Below, piece after piece: positions 27,497-51,738 of a stretch of DNA of 64,000 nt. Source of the stretch: Chrysomallon squamiferum. Taxonomy: Eukaryota; Mollusca; Gastropoda; Neomphalida; Peltospiridae. The stretch's first letter is position 1; each line of letters opens with the position of its first letter. Made by a program: the position numbers and the translations under genes. Location of the stretch: the NCBI GenBank assembly GCA_012295275.1, contig CM022670.1:19471698-19535697 (forward strand). The letters run 5' to 3'. The notes under the pieces were generated by a model. The model saw only the letters and a program-made list of their open reading frames with translations. It was not told the DNA's origin and searched no databases.

Positions 27497-27783
27497 CTTA
27501 AGTTATACTGTACAACTGGTTCGTGATTTAAGAATTTATTCAAGAATCAAGAACTTCAACTCAGAACTGTTGAAGAAGTTCACTGTTCAATTTAAAATAT
27601 TTCCATTCTTTTTCTCGGTCTAGTACATCAGTGCTATAATATCATTTATATTATAAATTTATTTATACCTTTATCTAATGTTAATTTGCCTGTGTTACCA
27701 TCAACCGAATGAACAAAGCCTGAAAATTCATCTCCTTCTATAAGTTTTATTTGAACTTTGCTTCCAATATGAGCCGACGCCAT
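20041..27783 (-). CDS. EXD1: EXD1-like protein (Sm-like domain plus inactive 3'-5' exonuclease fold), piRNA pathway
   Basis: Exons (transcription order): 27783-27669, 27143-27066, 25643-25578, 25226-25078, 24831-24722, 24045-23959, 23603-23499, 23132-23052, 22852-22712, 22438-22247, 21867-21654, 21413-20041. Predicted length is about 903 residues; vertebrate EXD1 is shorter, roughly 500-600. Order: Sm-like beta domain (1-64), acidic/serine-rich linker, exonuclease-like domain (about 174-375), then a 450-residue low-complexity tail. VIHDCRFISDLLYHQ followed by IFDTQVADV is the family signature. In mouse and silkworm, EXD1 works with TDRD12 in piRNA production as a non-catalytic RNA adaptor. 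Here the first exonuclease motif reads SFE instead of DxE, and the final Tyr/Asp motif is not evident, so catalysis is unlikely. Exon 3 has a frame problem described separately. The gene starts 1.46 kb from, and divergent to, receptor gene A. The start ATG has good context (AAAATGG). Confidence 0.85.
22247..24045 (-). CDS. EXD1: EXD1 exons 6-10, degenerate DEDDy exonuclease domain
   Basis: All five exons (24045-23959, 23603-23499, 23132-23052, 22852-22712, 22438-22247) are in phase 0. They give SIIALSFEGVEIG at motif I (Asp lost, Glu kept), LILFDVLSLG, VIHDCRFISDLLYHQ at motif II (Asp kept), and IWCQRPAPNF with a helical stretch where motif III should be. The donor after exon 9 is GTTATA, a weak GT site. 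An RNase D-like fold with lost catalytic acids fits the known adaptor role. Confidence 0.85.
25578..25643 (-). CDS. EXD1: EXD1 exon 3 with apparent one-base frameshift
   Basis: The best acceptor (TTTGCAG) opens the frame IVKCEEVCPKLKK and then hits a stop just after a run of seven A. The following part reads open in the next frame (NASTVNEMKS), which joins correctly to exon 4. One extra A would restore one frame across the exon, which points to a homopolymer indel, either a sequence error or a real lesion. Alternatively a weaker AG about 18-21 bases further in starts the exon in the open frame without any correction. Confidence 0.6.
26686..26869 (+). mobile_element. Internally deleted Tc1/mariner-like DNA transposon
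   Basis: Ends GAGGGTGTCCACAAAAA and (inverted) CAGGGTGTCCATATATA form terminal inverted repeats flanked by TA. Inside are two frame-shifted pieces of a transposase N-terminal helix-turn-helix: MALCKEERIELACGR from 26746 and then VAEEFNFRHPNRQPIYF. Only 184 bp remain, so it is a non-autonomous remnant. It sits in EXD1 intron 2. Confidence 0.75.
27066..27783 (-). CDS. EXD1: EXD1 exons 1-2, N-terminal Sm-like domain
   Basis: 27783-27669 and 27143-27066 join at a split codon (G|TA). They encode a start MASAHIGSKVQIKLIEGDEF, then GFVHSVDGNTGKLTLDK, and, after the intron, GLQHFYGNEIVN. The pattern of a small barrel (GxxVxIxLxxGxxFxGxVxxVD) fits the Sm/LSm-type domain reported at the N terminus of EXD1 proteins. 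Confidence 0.78.
27462..27492. repeat. (TAA)n microsatellite
   Basis: About ten TAA/AAT units in EXD1 intron 1. Confidence 0.85.
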
Positions 27784-29240
27784 TTTCAGATGGGAGATAA
27801 CTCTAAAAACTATAAATGTAATTTTCTTTATGAAAAATAACCTCAATAACCAAAGCTAGTAAAGATCAATAAAAGAAAACATTATGTACATGTTTATAAT
27901 TATATAATGATGAATGAATATGCGTATATTCCTTACGGAAAATCAGACGGAGAATCGTTTGACGACGTCATAAGACAACTATAAACATTTGGGAACTGGG
28001 AACTTGTCAAGAAAATATACTGACATATGATATCATTTCTGAACTCTGACTTTCATAAAGGAACTAGAAATTTCTTCTAGTGGATTGAACAGTTAACATT
28101 TTATTATTCTTTGTATTTCGAACAGAATTTTAGTTCTTCTCTAAATGTTCAGTTTATATGACCTTTTTCTTATTCAGTGTATGAACTCCTGTTAACATTA
28201 AAAAAAAATAAATTAGATCTCAACAATTCCCGAAATCCGAATTGTTTATTACTTTGTGGGGAAAGTACGATTACATATCTGCTGACAAAAAAAGTACGAA
28301 TGTCTTCATACGAGTGTGATATATACAAAAGTCGTTTCAGACTGAGTATCTACAATTTGTATTGCACATCGCCGAATGACCTCATTTGGGTTTCTTTGCA
28401 CGAATCTTTATTTACATTTTAGAATGGAAGATGAGATATGATTTGGTTGACGTGTGTGTAAACTCCACTGACCAGCTCACACCTTAAAATAACGCAAAAT
28501 GAGATTAGTTTGCTTTAACATTTTCTCTTATGTTTTAAGAATATCTCTCTTCAGTTGTCATCCACTACAAAAGGGTGTTGAGAGACAGTGATTCATTTCA
28601 ACAATAACAGCCAGTAAAAGCACCTTCATGTTTAAATAGTGCTACAAAACTGATAAAGCGTTCATGTAATTTAACTTATAATTACTAGTATATTTGTGTC
28701 ATATTTTACAAGATCTTTAATTTGTCCGTTCATATTCATAGTATAATTCTGGTGTTTTCCTTACAAATTTGCATAATATAAATAAGTATAAACAGATAGC
28801 AGAAGTATGAGACAAATACACAGACATACAGATAGACAGATAATAAATAGAGTAAGAAAAAGAGAAAGATTGTTAAAGAGATAAATGTGTGTTTGTGTGT
28901 GTGTGTGCACAACTATGAATACTAAAGGTAAACAATTTTTCTTAAATATTTTTAATTACGATTTGTGAACAAATGAAGCTTTAAAGGTAAAGTAAACGGG
29001 GAAGAAATTTGTTCGTCAGTGTACATTTCAATCTCAGAGAAAATCTACGTACATGAATTGTGTCTCAAAACACGAGTATGTCAGTCTGTGAAGGTTTGTG
29101 TTAAGATACTTTGAATGCAAATATTCAGGTCAGCAGTTCGGGGTATTCTGAGTAAACGTTTTATGAACGCGTTCAAGTTACTTCCTTGTTGAGAAAAAAA
29201 AATAAAAAAATAAATAAAATCAAAGGCACGAGAATACAAA
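27784..29240. other. Divergent intergenic region between EXD1 and receptor gene A
   Basis: No gene seen. From about 28145 rightwards the sequence is duplicated at 45798 onwards. The 81-codon open frame at 28177-28422 is not kept in the duplicate, where indels and stops break it, so it is not a gene. The region must contain the promoters of both flanking genes. Confidence 0.6.
29030..29190 (+). promoter_or_regulatory. Conserved 5' flank of receptor gene A
   Basis: The block ending CGTTCAAGTTACTTCCTTGT lies 50 bp before the start codon and is shared with 45590-45780, 46809-46968 and, in part, 50021-50060. ACTTCCTT is the reverse of an ETS-type GGAA site. It may be promoter or 5' untranslated sequence; no TATA box is obvious. 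Confidence 0.35.
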
Positions 29241-40705
<11,465 letters not shown>

Positions 40706-40867
40706 ATATTTTCCACCACGAATAATCGCCTTTATTTTTAATCAGTGCTTTTATCTGTAATACTCGGTGCAAAACTAAGATTAAGAAAAAGCGAAGTAAA
40801 GAAATAAATACAAATATTTCTTTATATAAATTGTTTTCTTTATCGTTCAAAAGTTAAATTATGTATT

Positions 40868-40904
<37 letters not shown>

Positions 40905-42104
40905 TGAGCAGTGACCCAAAAGTGGAAATACAGTGTGTATATATTCGTATGCTATTAAGTCTCAAACACCAGTATTTCCATATTTGTATATGTAAATCTT
41001 CATCACTCAAATGTTTAATTATATTTTTCTGTATGTAGATGTTTATAATTCGTCATTTAACAGGAATACAAAACATTTCTTTATATAAATTGCTTTCTTC
41101 TTTAAAAGAAAGTACTTGAATAAATGTATGCATAAATTTTATCTAAATATTTAATATTCAAAGGCTTGTAATTCTATAATTAAATGTTAAAATTTGTTGC
41201 TGTCTTTAAAAATACACCATCAGGGCCTACAAGAGAAATTCTACAAGGCGTACAAGACACCTCTGGGGCCCCGAGGAAGGCAAATATTTTTCTCAAAATT
41301 GATGATTTGATGTTGAATAAACCTACACTTAAACTCACATAAATGCTTTGTTACCATGATCAGATATAACATAATTTAACAAACATATTTAATTAATGCA
41401 TGGTTGCTGTGGGGCCTTTCTTAGCTCTTGGGCCCTGGAACAAATTACCAGATGGATCCACCCCTCTCATAGGCAAGGCAGGCCATCATCATATTTAAAA
41501 ATGCATATGTGTGTATATATGTGTAACTCGGAAAAATGGAGCGTCCATACATTTTGTAAGTACAGTTTATACACAGCTGTTTATTTGTATATACCATTAG
41601 CTCTATTTATGGCATGCACAGATAATTTGTTTTACTAATAACTCGATTAGTTTCAAAGTACAAATGATAATCAGATTTGACATATTAGCTGTTAATCTTA
41701 TATCATATAATTACTATTAACATATTAGCTGTTTAGTAAAGTTATAAAGATTTACCTCTAACAATGTTCTTATTTCATAATAGTGAACATATTTCTGTGT
41801 TTATCTGAGTGTTATTGGTTTATATTTGTTTATAATTATTATTAATTTTGTTTACGTTTATTATTTATGTTATTAATAGCATACATTTATTTGAGTGTTC
41901 ACATATTCTTTATTATCATTGTTTTTGATGTTATTGTCTTTCTTTCATTTTTTATTATTACCTCGAAATAAATGTTTTACCAAAACATATAGATTTGTCA
42001 TGTTTGAAGTAAAAAGAATCAATTTCATTTTATAAATTTCAGCTTTATTTTGGTATTAATATCAGATTCAATTAATACTTTGTTATAATGATTTTCATAC
42101 GTGA
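40706..42104. other. 3' UTR and flank of gene A
   Basis: Contains AATAAA at 40803-40808 (98 nt after the stop), further candidates and a (TA)n tract at 40868-40901. No further gene seen. Confidence 0.5.
41215..41480. repeat. Possible decayed repeat insertion, less AT-rich
   Basis: Two less AT-rich patches (CTCTGGGGCCCCGAGGAAGG at about 41258 and GCTCTTGGGCCCTGGAACA at about 41424) stand out from very AT-rich flanks and look like ends of an old transposon or SINE. No target duplication or coding motif was identified. Confidence 0.35.
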
Positions 42105-43488
42105 AAATTAAATGATCTATGATAATATACATGGTTTATTACTTTAGTCTACAAAATCTGTGAATTCCACAATAGCTACTAGATAGTTGTAATTATTTTT
42201 AATTTCTATGAAGAGTTTATAAATTTAATTTTAGTTTTTTGGAAAAGGAGAAGAAGAAGAAAAAGCAAATTAAAGTAAAGAATGAAACAAACAAACAAAA
42301 AAGAAATCGTCACGATTCTGTGGTATTTATAAATTGAAAGTTTTTATCATTTTAGAGTAAATGTATTTCTATACCTCGATACACGCGGAGAAACATTATA
42401 TGTAATGTATGATTGTGTGATAAGGGTTTATTTCTTTTATTTTTAAATCGCATTTTCGCTCCAGTTACACGCAGACACACACACTCACACACTCACACAC
42501 GCACACACGCACACACATACACAAGCATACGCACACACATCTGACAGATAAAGGTTAGAGAAATAAATAAAAGAGAAAGGAAACAAAGCCGAAAGAACAC
42601 AACTTATTAGGAAAAAAAAAAAAACAAAAAAACAAGCTATACAACGATTATATACAAGCTATACAACGAACGAAGTGAGTAAATGATAGGTGATTTTTTT
42701 TGAATGGTTTTTATCAGTCATATAGACCTTTGTCATTTATTCTATTCTGTTTACATTACAGGAGATAAAACTAGATAAAATACGTGACAACTTATCGAGC
42801 AACTGAGAGTTAAAGGGAAATGATTATATACTAATATTACATATATATATATAATAATATATAACAATAAAAGTAAGCTCCAATATACAGTACAGTTAAA
42901 AGAAAAATCATAAATATAACGTATTTAGTAATCAAAATTATTGTTCTCTCTTTCATCACACACACATACACACACACACATATACATACGTACACATACA
43001 CACCCACACCCAAGCACACATATATACACATACACACCTAACTATGTTGCTTCCTAGTAAATGTGTTACTATCACTTTTTCAGCTAGTTTGGAAAAAAAA
43101 ATATTTTGTTTTTCTATTTTCTATATTTCATTTAGGATAATTAAATAATCGGCAACAATATGATGTATGTATTTATAACACAGTTATATACTTTCGTTTT
43201 AAAAGCAAAGAAAGAAAAGGCTTATTGATATAATATCAAATATTTGTAAATCAGTTTTCATCAAACATTTTACCGTCTTGATTCATCTTTCTTTAACAAA
43301 GCATTTTTGCTACCTGTTTTGCGAGATCTAAGATAAAAGATACACATTTTTTTTAACATTAGTTAACTTCGATTTATTTGTATGTAATATAAGTAATTTA
43401 TTAGATATGATATCACTGCAATGCATTGTAACAACATATCTATATATATTTATATAAAAATATTAAATATACTTCTAGTTTGTAAGAT

Positions 43489-43581
<93 letters not shown>

Positions 43582-45250
43582 AACCAGTAGGTATGTTCGC
43601 GACCGCTTTTGAAAGAGTATAGACTAGTGTCATAGGAATGCCAAACTTGTAATTAGTATTTAATTTAATGTTTTGTAATATTAATTTTATATATTTTTTA
43701 TCAGTGAATATCCTTGAAATAAAATTTGCAAATTCAGATTTTTCCTGTATATTCAATCAAAAATTATGTGTTGCCAGTGGCGAAACATGCAATAGGTACT
43801 GAGTGGAAGGAAGAAAGAGAAAAGACCAAATCATTCCTTACTAGTTTCCAGTGCTTAAAATGAGTTTAAGACATCAAAAAGTAATCTTCATTTTATACTT
43901 TCTTGACTAGGAGAAGAACATTTTTTATTTGATTCTTTGCTTTTTCTTCAGAATCAATGGGGTGGGGAAAAGCGTCTGTAATCCAAATAATAAAAATGTG
44001 TGGTCTTAGATAAGAATATATTTTCAATTTGTGACCAGATGGTTTAGTCCACTGAAGTATATATTTTATCACTGGTGAATTCATCCATTTATCTTTTCAC
44101 TGAATCATTCACATTCTGCTTGATTTTTATTCTGTTTATTTTGTAGTATACTGCTTGGATTCGGAACAGTAGCAATCACTGGAAACATGGAAATTATATT
44201 TATCATAAAAAGTGTATCTGATATCATCACTCTTTAACATAGAGCAAAATAACAAGTGATACCAACAAAACATTCGTTTCAAATACAATTTCTGAAAATA
44301 TATATTTAGTTATTATCAAATTAATAATTGTGACTTGCTTACATGTATAAGATTTACAATAAAATGAAAGTTTTGCAGTGGTGAAAAGCACCAAAATGTT
44401 CAAATTCCAAGTTTCTCTTTGTGTTTTTGCTATTTTCAATATCGATAGATCCATAATACTAAAATAAAATTATGTTTCATATTTTCTAATATCCTCAAGT
44501 ATTCTCAAATGACATTTCGAAGAAAAACGATGACGGGTAAACGCATTTTCAAGTCACCCAGAACATCAGTGAAACTCGTTGAGAACTGGCGTAATGAATG
44601 AGGTTACAAAGATGAAAGCATCGAATTAAATCCTAAAATCTGATCATTAAACAGAGAGCTATTCAGTAAAGGGTGTAAAAAGTCATTTGATATTAGTAAA
44701 CAGCGTTTAAAACCTGTCAGTCAGTTATCTGTCCTCATGGTGAGAGTGTACAAGTAGTTACTTGATAGGTGTGAATTATATGGCTACAGTATATTTAAAT
44801 TACCACGTAGTATTGCGATCTCGAGATTGTTGCGCGTTTTTCCGATCGTTAGAATGTGCGGCGCGATCTTAACTAGCGCAGATTGGAACAGATTGAGAGA
44901 GGGATCAAAAAACTTTTCGTTCGAATATCTATTAACAGAAAACGTTTTATGGGATTATTGTAGGTAAAATAAATGTTTTAAATTACAGATATAATATGAA
45001 CCAATAATTTTAGAAAGGTAAAATATACAAGACACAACTTGAAGACTAGAAATGAATTCATACATTACTTTTGACAAAAAAAATATAAAAATTGTTAAGA
45101 TAAGGAAAAATAGATAACGGAAGAGGCGACACAGATTACACATTTGTAAACTTAATAGTCCCCACTACTAGAAACAAGGTCCTTAAAAGGTAAATACATC
45201 AACAGTTTTTATATAATATCTTACTTTATAAAAAAGTATCTTACATCCAC
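42105..45250. repeat. Intergenic block duplicated at 47198-49985
   Basis: The two blocks align over almost their full length, with shared landmarks such as GTCATATAGACCTTTGTCAT, a (GA)n tract and GTGCGGCGCGATCTTAACT. No gene is seen inside. It follows gene A here and lies inside the first intron of gene B in the second copy. Confidence 0.8.
43491..43580. repeat. (GA)n microsatellite
   Basis: About 45 GA units; the second copy of the block has a 71 bp tract at the same place (48499-48569). Confidence 0.95.
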
Positions 45251-45589
45251 TTGCAGAGGCGTTTGCAATATTCAAGCAATTTAATTGGTAATAACTGTTA
45301 TGCTTGTATGTCAGATAAATGACATACTAAGTGCTAATTCACTGTCTGTTTAGATAAAGGAAACATACACAATTTAAAAAGTAAATGTTCAAGGCGCAAT
45401 ACAGAAATTAAATAAACTTAAATATTAATTGAAATATTCATTACTACTGCTACATATATATATATAAATGTAAATATAAAAATACTAGTTGTAAATGATT
45501 CTGAATTGTTGTTTTTTTAATTCAGAGTCGGTGAACAAATATAAACTTGAGTATAGTCTTTAATGAATAAGTAAAGTTAACAGAGAAGG

Positions 45590-45780
45590 TGTTGTTGGAC
45601 CAGTGAATATGTTTAGAGAATCTCCATCCGAGAATTCTATCAGAATACGAGTTTGTGATCTAAGAAGGTTTCTTTTTAAATGCTTTCAATGTAAATATTC
45701 AGATCATAGCTCGGGGTATTTTGAGTAAATGCTTTATGTACTCGTTCAAGTTACTTCCTGGTTGAAATAATAAAACATTA
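45590..45780 (+). promoter_or_regulatory. Orphan copy of the receptor 5' flank
   Basis: Matches the gene A flank around 29030-29190 (AGCTCGGGGTATTTTGAGTA, then CTCGTTCAAGTTACTTCCTG) but no signal-peptide exon follows. At about 45796 it is joined directly to another copy of the whole upstream region. This marks a tandem-duplication junction. Confidence 0.5.
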
Positions 45781-46808
45781 AAAAAAAAGGATAAAATGTT
45801 CAGTTTATATTAGCTTTTTCTTATTCAATGTAGGAATTTCTGCTAAATTTAAAAAAAAAAATTAGATCTCAACAATTCCCGAAATCTGAATTGTTTATTA
45901 CTTTGTGATGGGAAAAGTACGATTACATATCTGTTAAAAAAAATAAATAAAATGCCTTTATATATCGAAAGTCTTCATACGAGTGAAATATATACACATG
46001 TCGTTTCAGACTGAGTATCTACAATTTGTATTTCACATCGCCGAATCCATTCATTTGGGTTTCTTTGCACAAATCTTTATTTACATTTTAGAATGGAAGA
46101 TGAGATATGATTTGGTTGACTTGTGTGTAAACTCCACTGACCAGAGCACACCTTAAAATAACGCAAAATGAGATTAGTTTGCTTTAACATTTTCTCTTAT
46201 ATTTTAAAAACATCTGTCTTGAGTTGACATCCACTACACAAGGGGGGTGGGGAGATGTAAAAACTTAACACTTAACAAAACTGCTAATTAATTTTAATTA
46301 GGAATTTAATAGTTGGGAAAATTCCACTGTGGAGCTGACTCTACATAAATGTTTAAATAGTGCTACAAAATTGATATAGCCTTCGTGTAATTTAACTTAT
46401 AATTACTAGTATATTTGTTTGGTTCATATTTTACAAGGTCTTTAATTTTTCCGTTCATATTCATAGTATAATTCCGGTGTTTTTCTTACAAATGTGCATA
46501 ATATAAATAAGTATAAACAGATAGCAGAAGTATGAGATAAATACACAGACATACAGATAGATAGGTAGATAGATATATAATAAATAGATAGAGAGGTAGA
46601 TAGATCAATGGAATAAGAAAAAGAGAAAGATTGTTAAAGAGATAAATGTGTGTGTGTGTGTGTGTGTGTGTTTGTGTGTGCACAACTATGAATACTAAAA
46701 GTAAACAATCTTTCTTAAACAAATTTAATTACAATTTGTGAACAAATACAGAAGCTTTAAGGTGAAGTAAACGAGGAAGAAATTTGTTCTTCAGTGTACA
46801 TTTCAATC

Positions 46809-46968
46809 TGAGAGAAAAGCTCCATACATGAATTGTGTCTCAAAACACGAGTGTGTCAGTCTGTGAAGATTTCTGTTTAGAAACTTTGAATGCAAATATT
46901 CAGGTCAGCAGTTCGGGGTATTCTTAGTAAACATTTTATGAACGCGTTCAAGTCACTTCCTTGTTGAG
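46809..46968 (+). promoter_or_regulatory. Conserved 5' flank of receptor gene B
   Basis: Matches 29030-29190: CAGCAGTTCGGGGTATTCT, then ACGCGTTCAAGTCACTTCCT. It keeps the ETS-like ACTTCCTT. It lies about 50 bp before the ATG at 47016. Confidence 0.35.
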
Positions 46969-47015
46969 AGAAAAAAATCAAAATCAAAATCAAATCAAAG
47001 GCAGGAGAATACAAA

Positions 47016-47097
47016 ATGGAGGTAATCGGACTGATATTTGATCTGTTCGTAGTAGGCTTTTTGATTCTTGAAAGGAAATTTTTATTAGCTGAATTTG
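47016..47097 (+). CDS. Gene B probable exon 1, signal peptide
   Basis: 82 bp, same length and phase as gene A exon 1, with intact ATG context and GTGAGT donor. It encodes [20 protein letters not shown]; an Asp now interrupts the hydrophobic core where gene A has Tyr, which may weaken the signal. Confidence 0.6.
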
Positions 47098-47801
47098 GTG
47101 AGTTGTGATTTAATGTTTATTAAAATCTGCTGTATTTGCTAGTTATATCTTGTCTTTGAATTATATTGCAATTATATTTTCTATATCTTTATGAAACGTG
47201 GAAATTAAACGATCTATGATTATATATATGTGGTTTATAACTTAGTTTTCAGAATCTGTGAATTCCTTAATAGGTACTAGATACTTGTAATTGTTATTAA
47301 GTAAATATATTTCTATACCCCGATACACGCAGAGAGACATTATGTGAATGTATGATTGTGTGGTAAGTATTTATTTTTATATTTTTAAATCGCATTTTCG
47401 CTGCAGATACACGCGCGCGCGCACACACACACACACATACACACACACAGACTCCAACATACACACACACACCAACACACACACACACACCAACACACAT
47501 ACACATACAAATCTCACGACAGACAAAGGTTACAGAAATAAATAAAAGAGAAAGGAAACAAAGCCGAAAGAACACAACTTATTAGGAAAAAACAAACAAA
47601 CAAGCTATACAAAAATTATAGTTGAACGAACAAAGTGAGTAAAGCATCTGTGATATTTTTTGAATGGTTTTTATCAGTCATATAGACCTTTGTCATTTAG
47701 TCCATTCTGTTAACATTACAGTAGATAAAACCATATAAAATATGTGACAAGTTACTCAGCAACTGAGAGTTAAAGAGAAATAATTAAGATTATTTTAAGA
47801 T

Positions 47802-47849
<48 letters not shown>

Positions 47850-48019
47850 CAAGGAAGAAATATATCTATGCTTTATTATTTTTGATTGTTTCTTGTTAGA
47901 AGATATAATCCTTGATTTGTAATATATAACAAGAACAGTAAGGTCCCATGTACAGTGTAATTAAAAGAGAAATCATAAATATAATGTATTAAGTATTCAT
48001 CATATTGTTCTGGCTTCCA

Positions 48020-48062
<43 letters not shown>

Positions 48063-48495
48063 ACAATGTTTCTTTCCAGTAAATGTGTTACTATCACTCT
48101 CAGCTAGTTTGGAAATATGAATATTTTGTTATTTCTATTTTCTATATTTCGTTTAGGATAATTACCGTAAAATATTTACTTTTGTCGTGAAAGCAATGAG
48201 AGAAGGTTTATTGATATTCGTAAATCAGTTTTCATCAAACATTTTACCGTCTGGTTCATCTTTCTTTAACAAAAAATTTTGGCTACCTCTTTTGCGATAT
48301 TTAAGATAAAAGATACAAAAAAATGTAACAACAATGTTAATAAATTTTTACATTAGTTAATTTCGATTTATTTTTATGTAATTACAGTAATTTATTGGAT
48401 ATAATATTGTAATGCAGACAACAACATGGACTAGAGTTTATATAAACAAATATTAAAAATAGCACCACTGATAATATACTTCTATTATGTAAGAT

Positions 48496-48570
<75 letters not shown>

Positions 48571-50068
48571 AACCATTAAATATTAATTCTATATATTTTT
48601 TGTTACTAACATTTACTTAGGTATATTATTTAATTAGGTTACATCAATATTATCAGTGAATATCCTTGAAATGAAATTTGCAAATTTTTCCAGTAATATT
48701 AATGAAAAATTATCAATAGGTATTGAGTGGAAGGAATAAAGAGAAAATAGCAAATCATTCCTTACCCAAAAGCATTGTTTTGGAGTTTCCAATGCTTAAA
48801 ATGAGTTTAAGACATCAAAAAGTAATCTTCATTTTATACTTTCTTGACTAGGAGAAGAACATTTTATTTTGATTTTTTGTTTTTTCTTCCAAATCACTGG
48901 GGTGGGAGAAAAGCATCTGTAATCCAAGTAATAAAAATGTGTGGTCTTAGATAAGAATATATTTTCAATTTGTGACCAGATGGTTTAGTCCACTGAAGTA
49001 TATATTTTATCACTGGTGCATTCATCCATGTATCTTTTCACTGAATCATTCACATTCTGCTTGATTTTTATTCTGTTTATTTTGTAGTATACTGCTTGGA
49101 TTCGGAACAATAGCAATCACTGCAAACATGGAAATTAAATTTATCATAAAAAATGTATTTGAAATCATCACTCTTTAACATAGAGCAAAATAACATTCGT
49201 TTTAGTACAATTTTGGAAAATATATATTTACTTATTATCAAATTAATAATTGTGACTTGCATATATGTATAAAATTTACAATAAAATGAATGTTTTGCAG
49301 TGTTGAAAAGGACTAAAATGTTCAAATTGCAAGTTTTTCTTTGTGTTTTTACTATTTTCAATTTCGGAAGATCGATAATACTAGAATAAAATTATGTTTC
49401 ATATTTTCTAATATCCTTAAGTACTCTCAAATGACATTTCGAAGAGAAACGATGACGGGTAAACGCACTTTCAAGTCACCCAGAGCATCAGTGTAACTCG
49501 TTGAGTACTGGCGTAATGAATGAGGTTACAAAGATTTTATGTTTTCTAATATCCTCAAGTATTTCCGATCGTTAGAATGTGCGGCGCGATCTTAACTCGA
49601 GCAGATCAAACTCAGATTGAGAGAGGGATCACAAAACCTTTCGTGCGAATATCTACTAACCAGAAAACTTTTTATGGGATTATTGTAGGTAAAATAAATG
49701 TTTTAAATTACAGATATAATCTGAACCAATAATTTTAGAAAGGTAAATATACAAGACACAACAAGTTGAAGACTAGAAATGAATTCATACATTACTTTTG
49801 ACGAAAAGTATTAAAAATTGTTAAGATAAGGAAAAATAGATAACGGAAGAGGCGTACACAGATTACACATTTGTAAACTTAATAGTCCCCACTACTAGAA
49901 ACAAGGTCCTTAAAAGGTAAATGCATCAACTGTTTTTATATAATATCTTACTTTATAAAAAAGTACCTTACATCCACTTGCAGACAAGGTCTTCTTCGAT
50001 CAATGCATATGTTGAGATAACGCTTTATGAACTCGTTCAAGTTACTTCTTGGTTGAAATAATAAAACA

Positions 50069-50101
<33 letters not shown>

Positions 50102-51707
50102 ATAAAAAAAAAACACTCGACACACATGTGTATACGACATGGAGAGGATCGGACTGTTATTTTATCTGTTCGTAGTAGGCGTCTTGCTTCTTGAAAGGAA
50201 ATTTTTATTTGATTTACTGTAATTTAAACCGTTAAAAGTTATATTATGAAATGTTTTGGGATTATGTGTTTATATTTCTATATCATCTTCATGAAACATA
50301 AACTGAACCTAGATTCTCATTTAAAATTTCAGAAATGTTTGTGTATATTTAAAGAGTATTTTCGAGTTAATTAATTAAATAGAAACACATATATGTACTG
50401 TATAAACAAAGATCAACTGAACATATAAGTCATGTTTGATTGAAAGATGATTAGCTAGAAATTCGAATAAATATTTTAATATGTAATGTAACAAAACTTT
50501 TAATAATTGTGTTTAACTGAATTTAACAGTTGATGTGTAGTTTTAAGGTTGGTAACTAGAAAGTAAAATATTTTCTATTTCCAGGCTGTGGAAGTCTTTA
50601 AGCTGTCGTCTCTCTTTCACAAATCCGTTAATATTTTATTCAGTTTCTATATAAATTATATTTTTCTGCTTCCTACGACTACTATTATTACTTTTTAATT
50701 ATAAATAATCATGTTATTTAGCTGTGTAAATAACATGATTATTTATAATTAAAAAGTCAATATTTTTTACTTAGTTTTGTATCTGTATATAATTAAATAA
50801 TTCTCTAAATTTCTTATTTACTATGTCAAGGTAGTTTCATACCTGAATATAATTTACTTTCTTAAACTTGAGTTAAATTATGAAACTAAACATTTTCCTC
50901 TCTTCTGTATTACAGGTTTGTGACACATATTGGAAATGTTAACTGTTATTGAAAGTGAATTTATTTAATTTATAAATCTATTTTTAAGTAGAACCCCCCC
51001 CCAAAAAAAACCCACTAAAATAAGACAAAAGCTAATGATTTTAATAAAGCTGTCGCTTTTAGCTTGCGTTTTCTGCAATATTTATTTTCGTCTCATCTTG
51101 TATACACATTAATAATAGCAGTCTATAGAAAGTCACAAGTGTAAACAGTCGACTTAAGTTAGCGTTCACGTTACTTCTTAGATGAAGAAGCTGCCAAGCG
51201 AGAAATGAGAAAAATTACACGAACTGACATAAAAGTATACGTCAAATATTTTAACAAATGTATGTTATTGCTTTTACAAATATATATCTAAAATAATGAA
51301 TATATTTAATTATTATTATTTTTTTTTTTTTAGTATTAATTAAATATTAAAGGACTCCTATATAATGATATACTTTCAGTTAAATTCCGAACGCACTTCC
51401 CTTTGTTACCGATCCTCTATATTTATACAGTTAGCTTAAATACATAAAGATTTTGTTTTGGTTTTGAAAGATTACTAAGTAGATCAAATGTGAAATTTTT
51501 CATGAAAATTCAATTTTTATAAACAAATAGAGAAAACTGTTTCATATTAATGCAATAACATTTGAACAAATAATATTGTTTACAATTCACCAGATACGAT
51601 TTTATAAATTCATCAGCAACTTTCATTCTAGCTTATATTGGAATTTTGTTTTTCTTAACGACTTATGTTATTCGACAAATACAAAAAGTAATAAATGTAT
51701 ATTTTAA

Positions 51708-51738
<31 letters not shown>

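Larger units (their letters stand above)
45798..47197 (+). repeat. Second copy of the gene A upstream region and exon 1
   Basis: Aligns with 28145-29423 including promoter-proximal sequence, signal-peptide exon and the start of intron 1. Alignment to gene A stops at about 47197, where the sequence switches to a copy of the 42105 block. Confidence 0.8.

Noticed and set aside
28177-28422. 81-codon open frame upstream of gene A
   Set aside because: The duplicated copy at about 45840-46100 has frame-breaking indels and stops, so the frame is not maintained.
44880-44930. Possible tRNA B-box like GTTCGAATA
   Set aside because: No A box, acceptor stem or cloverleaf could be built around it.
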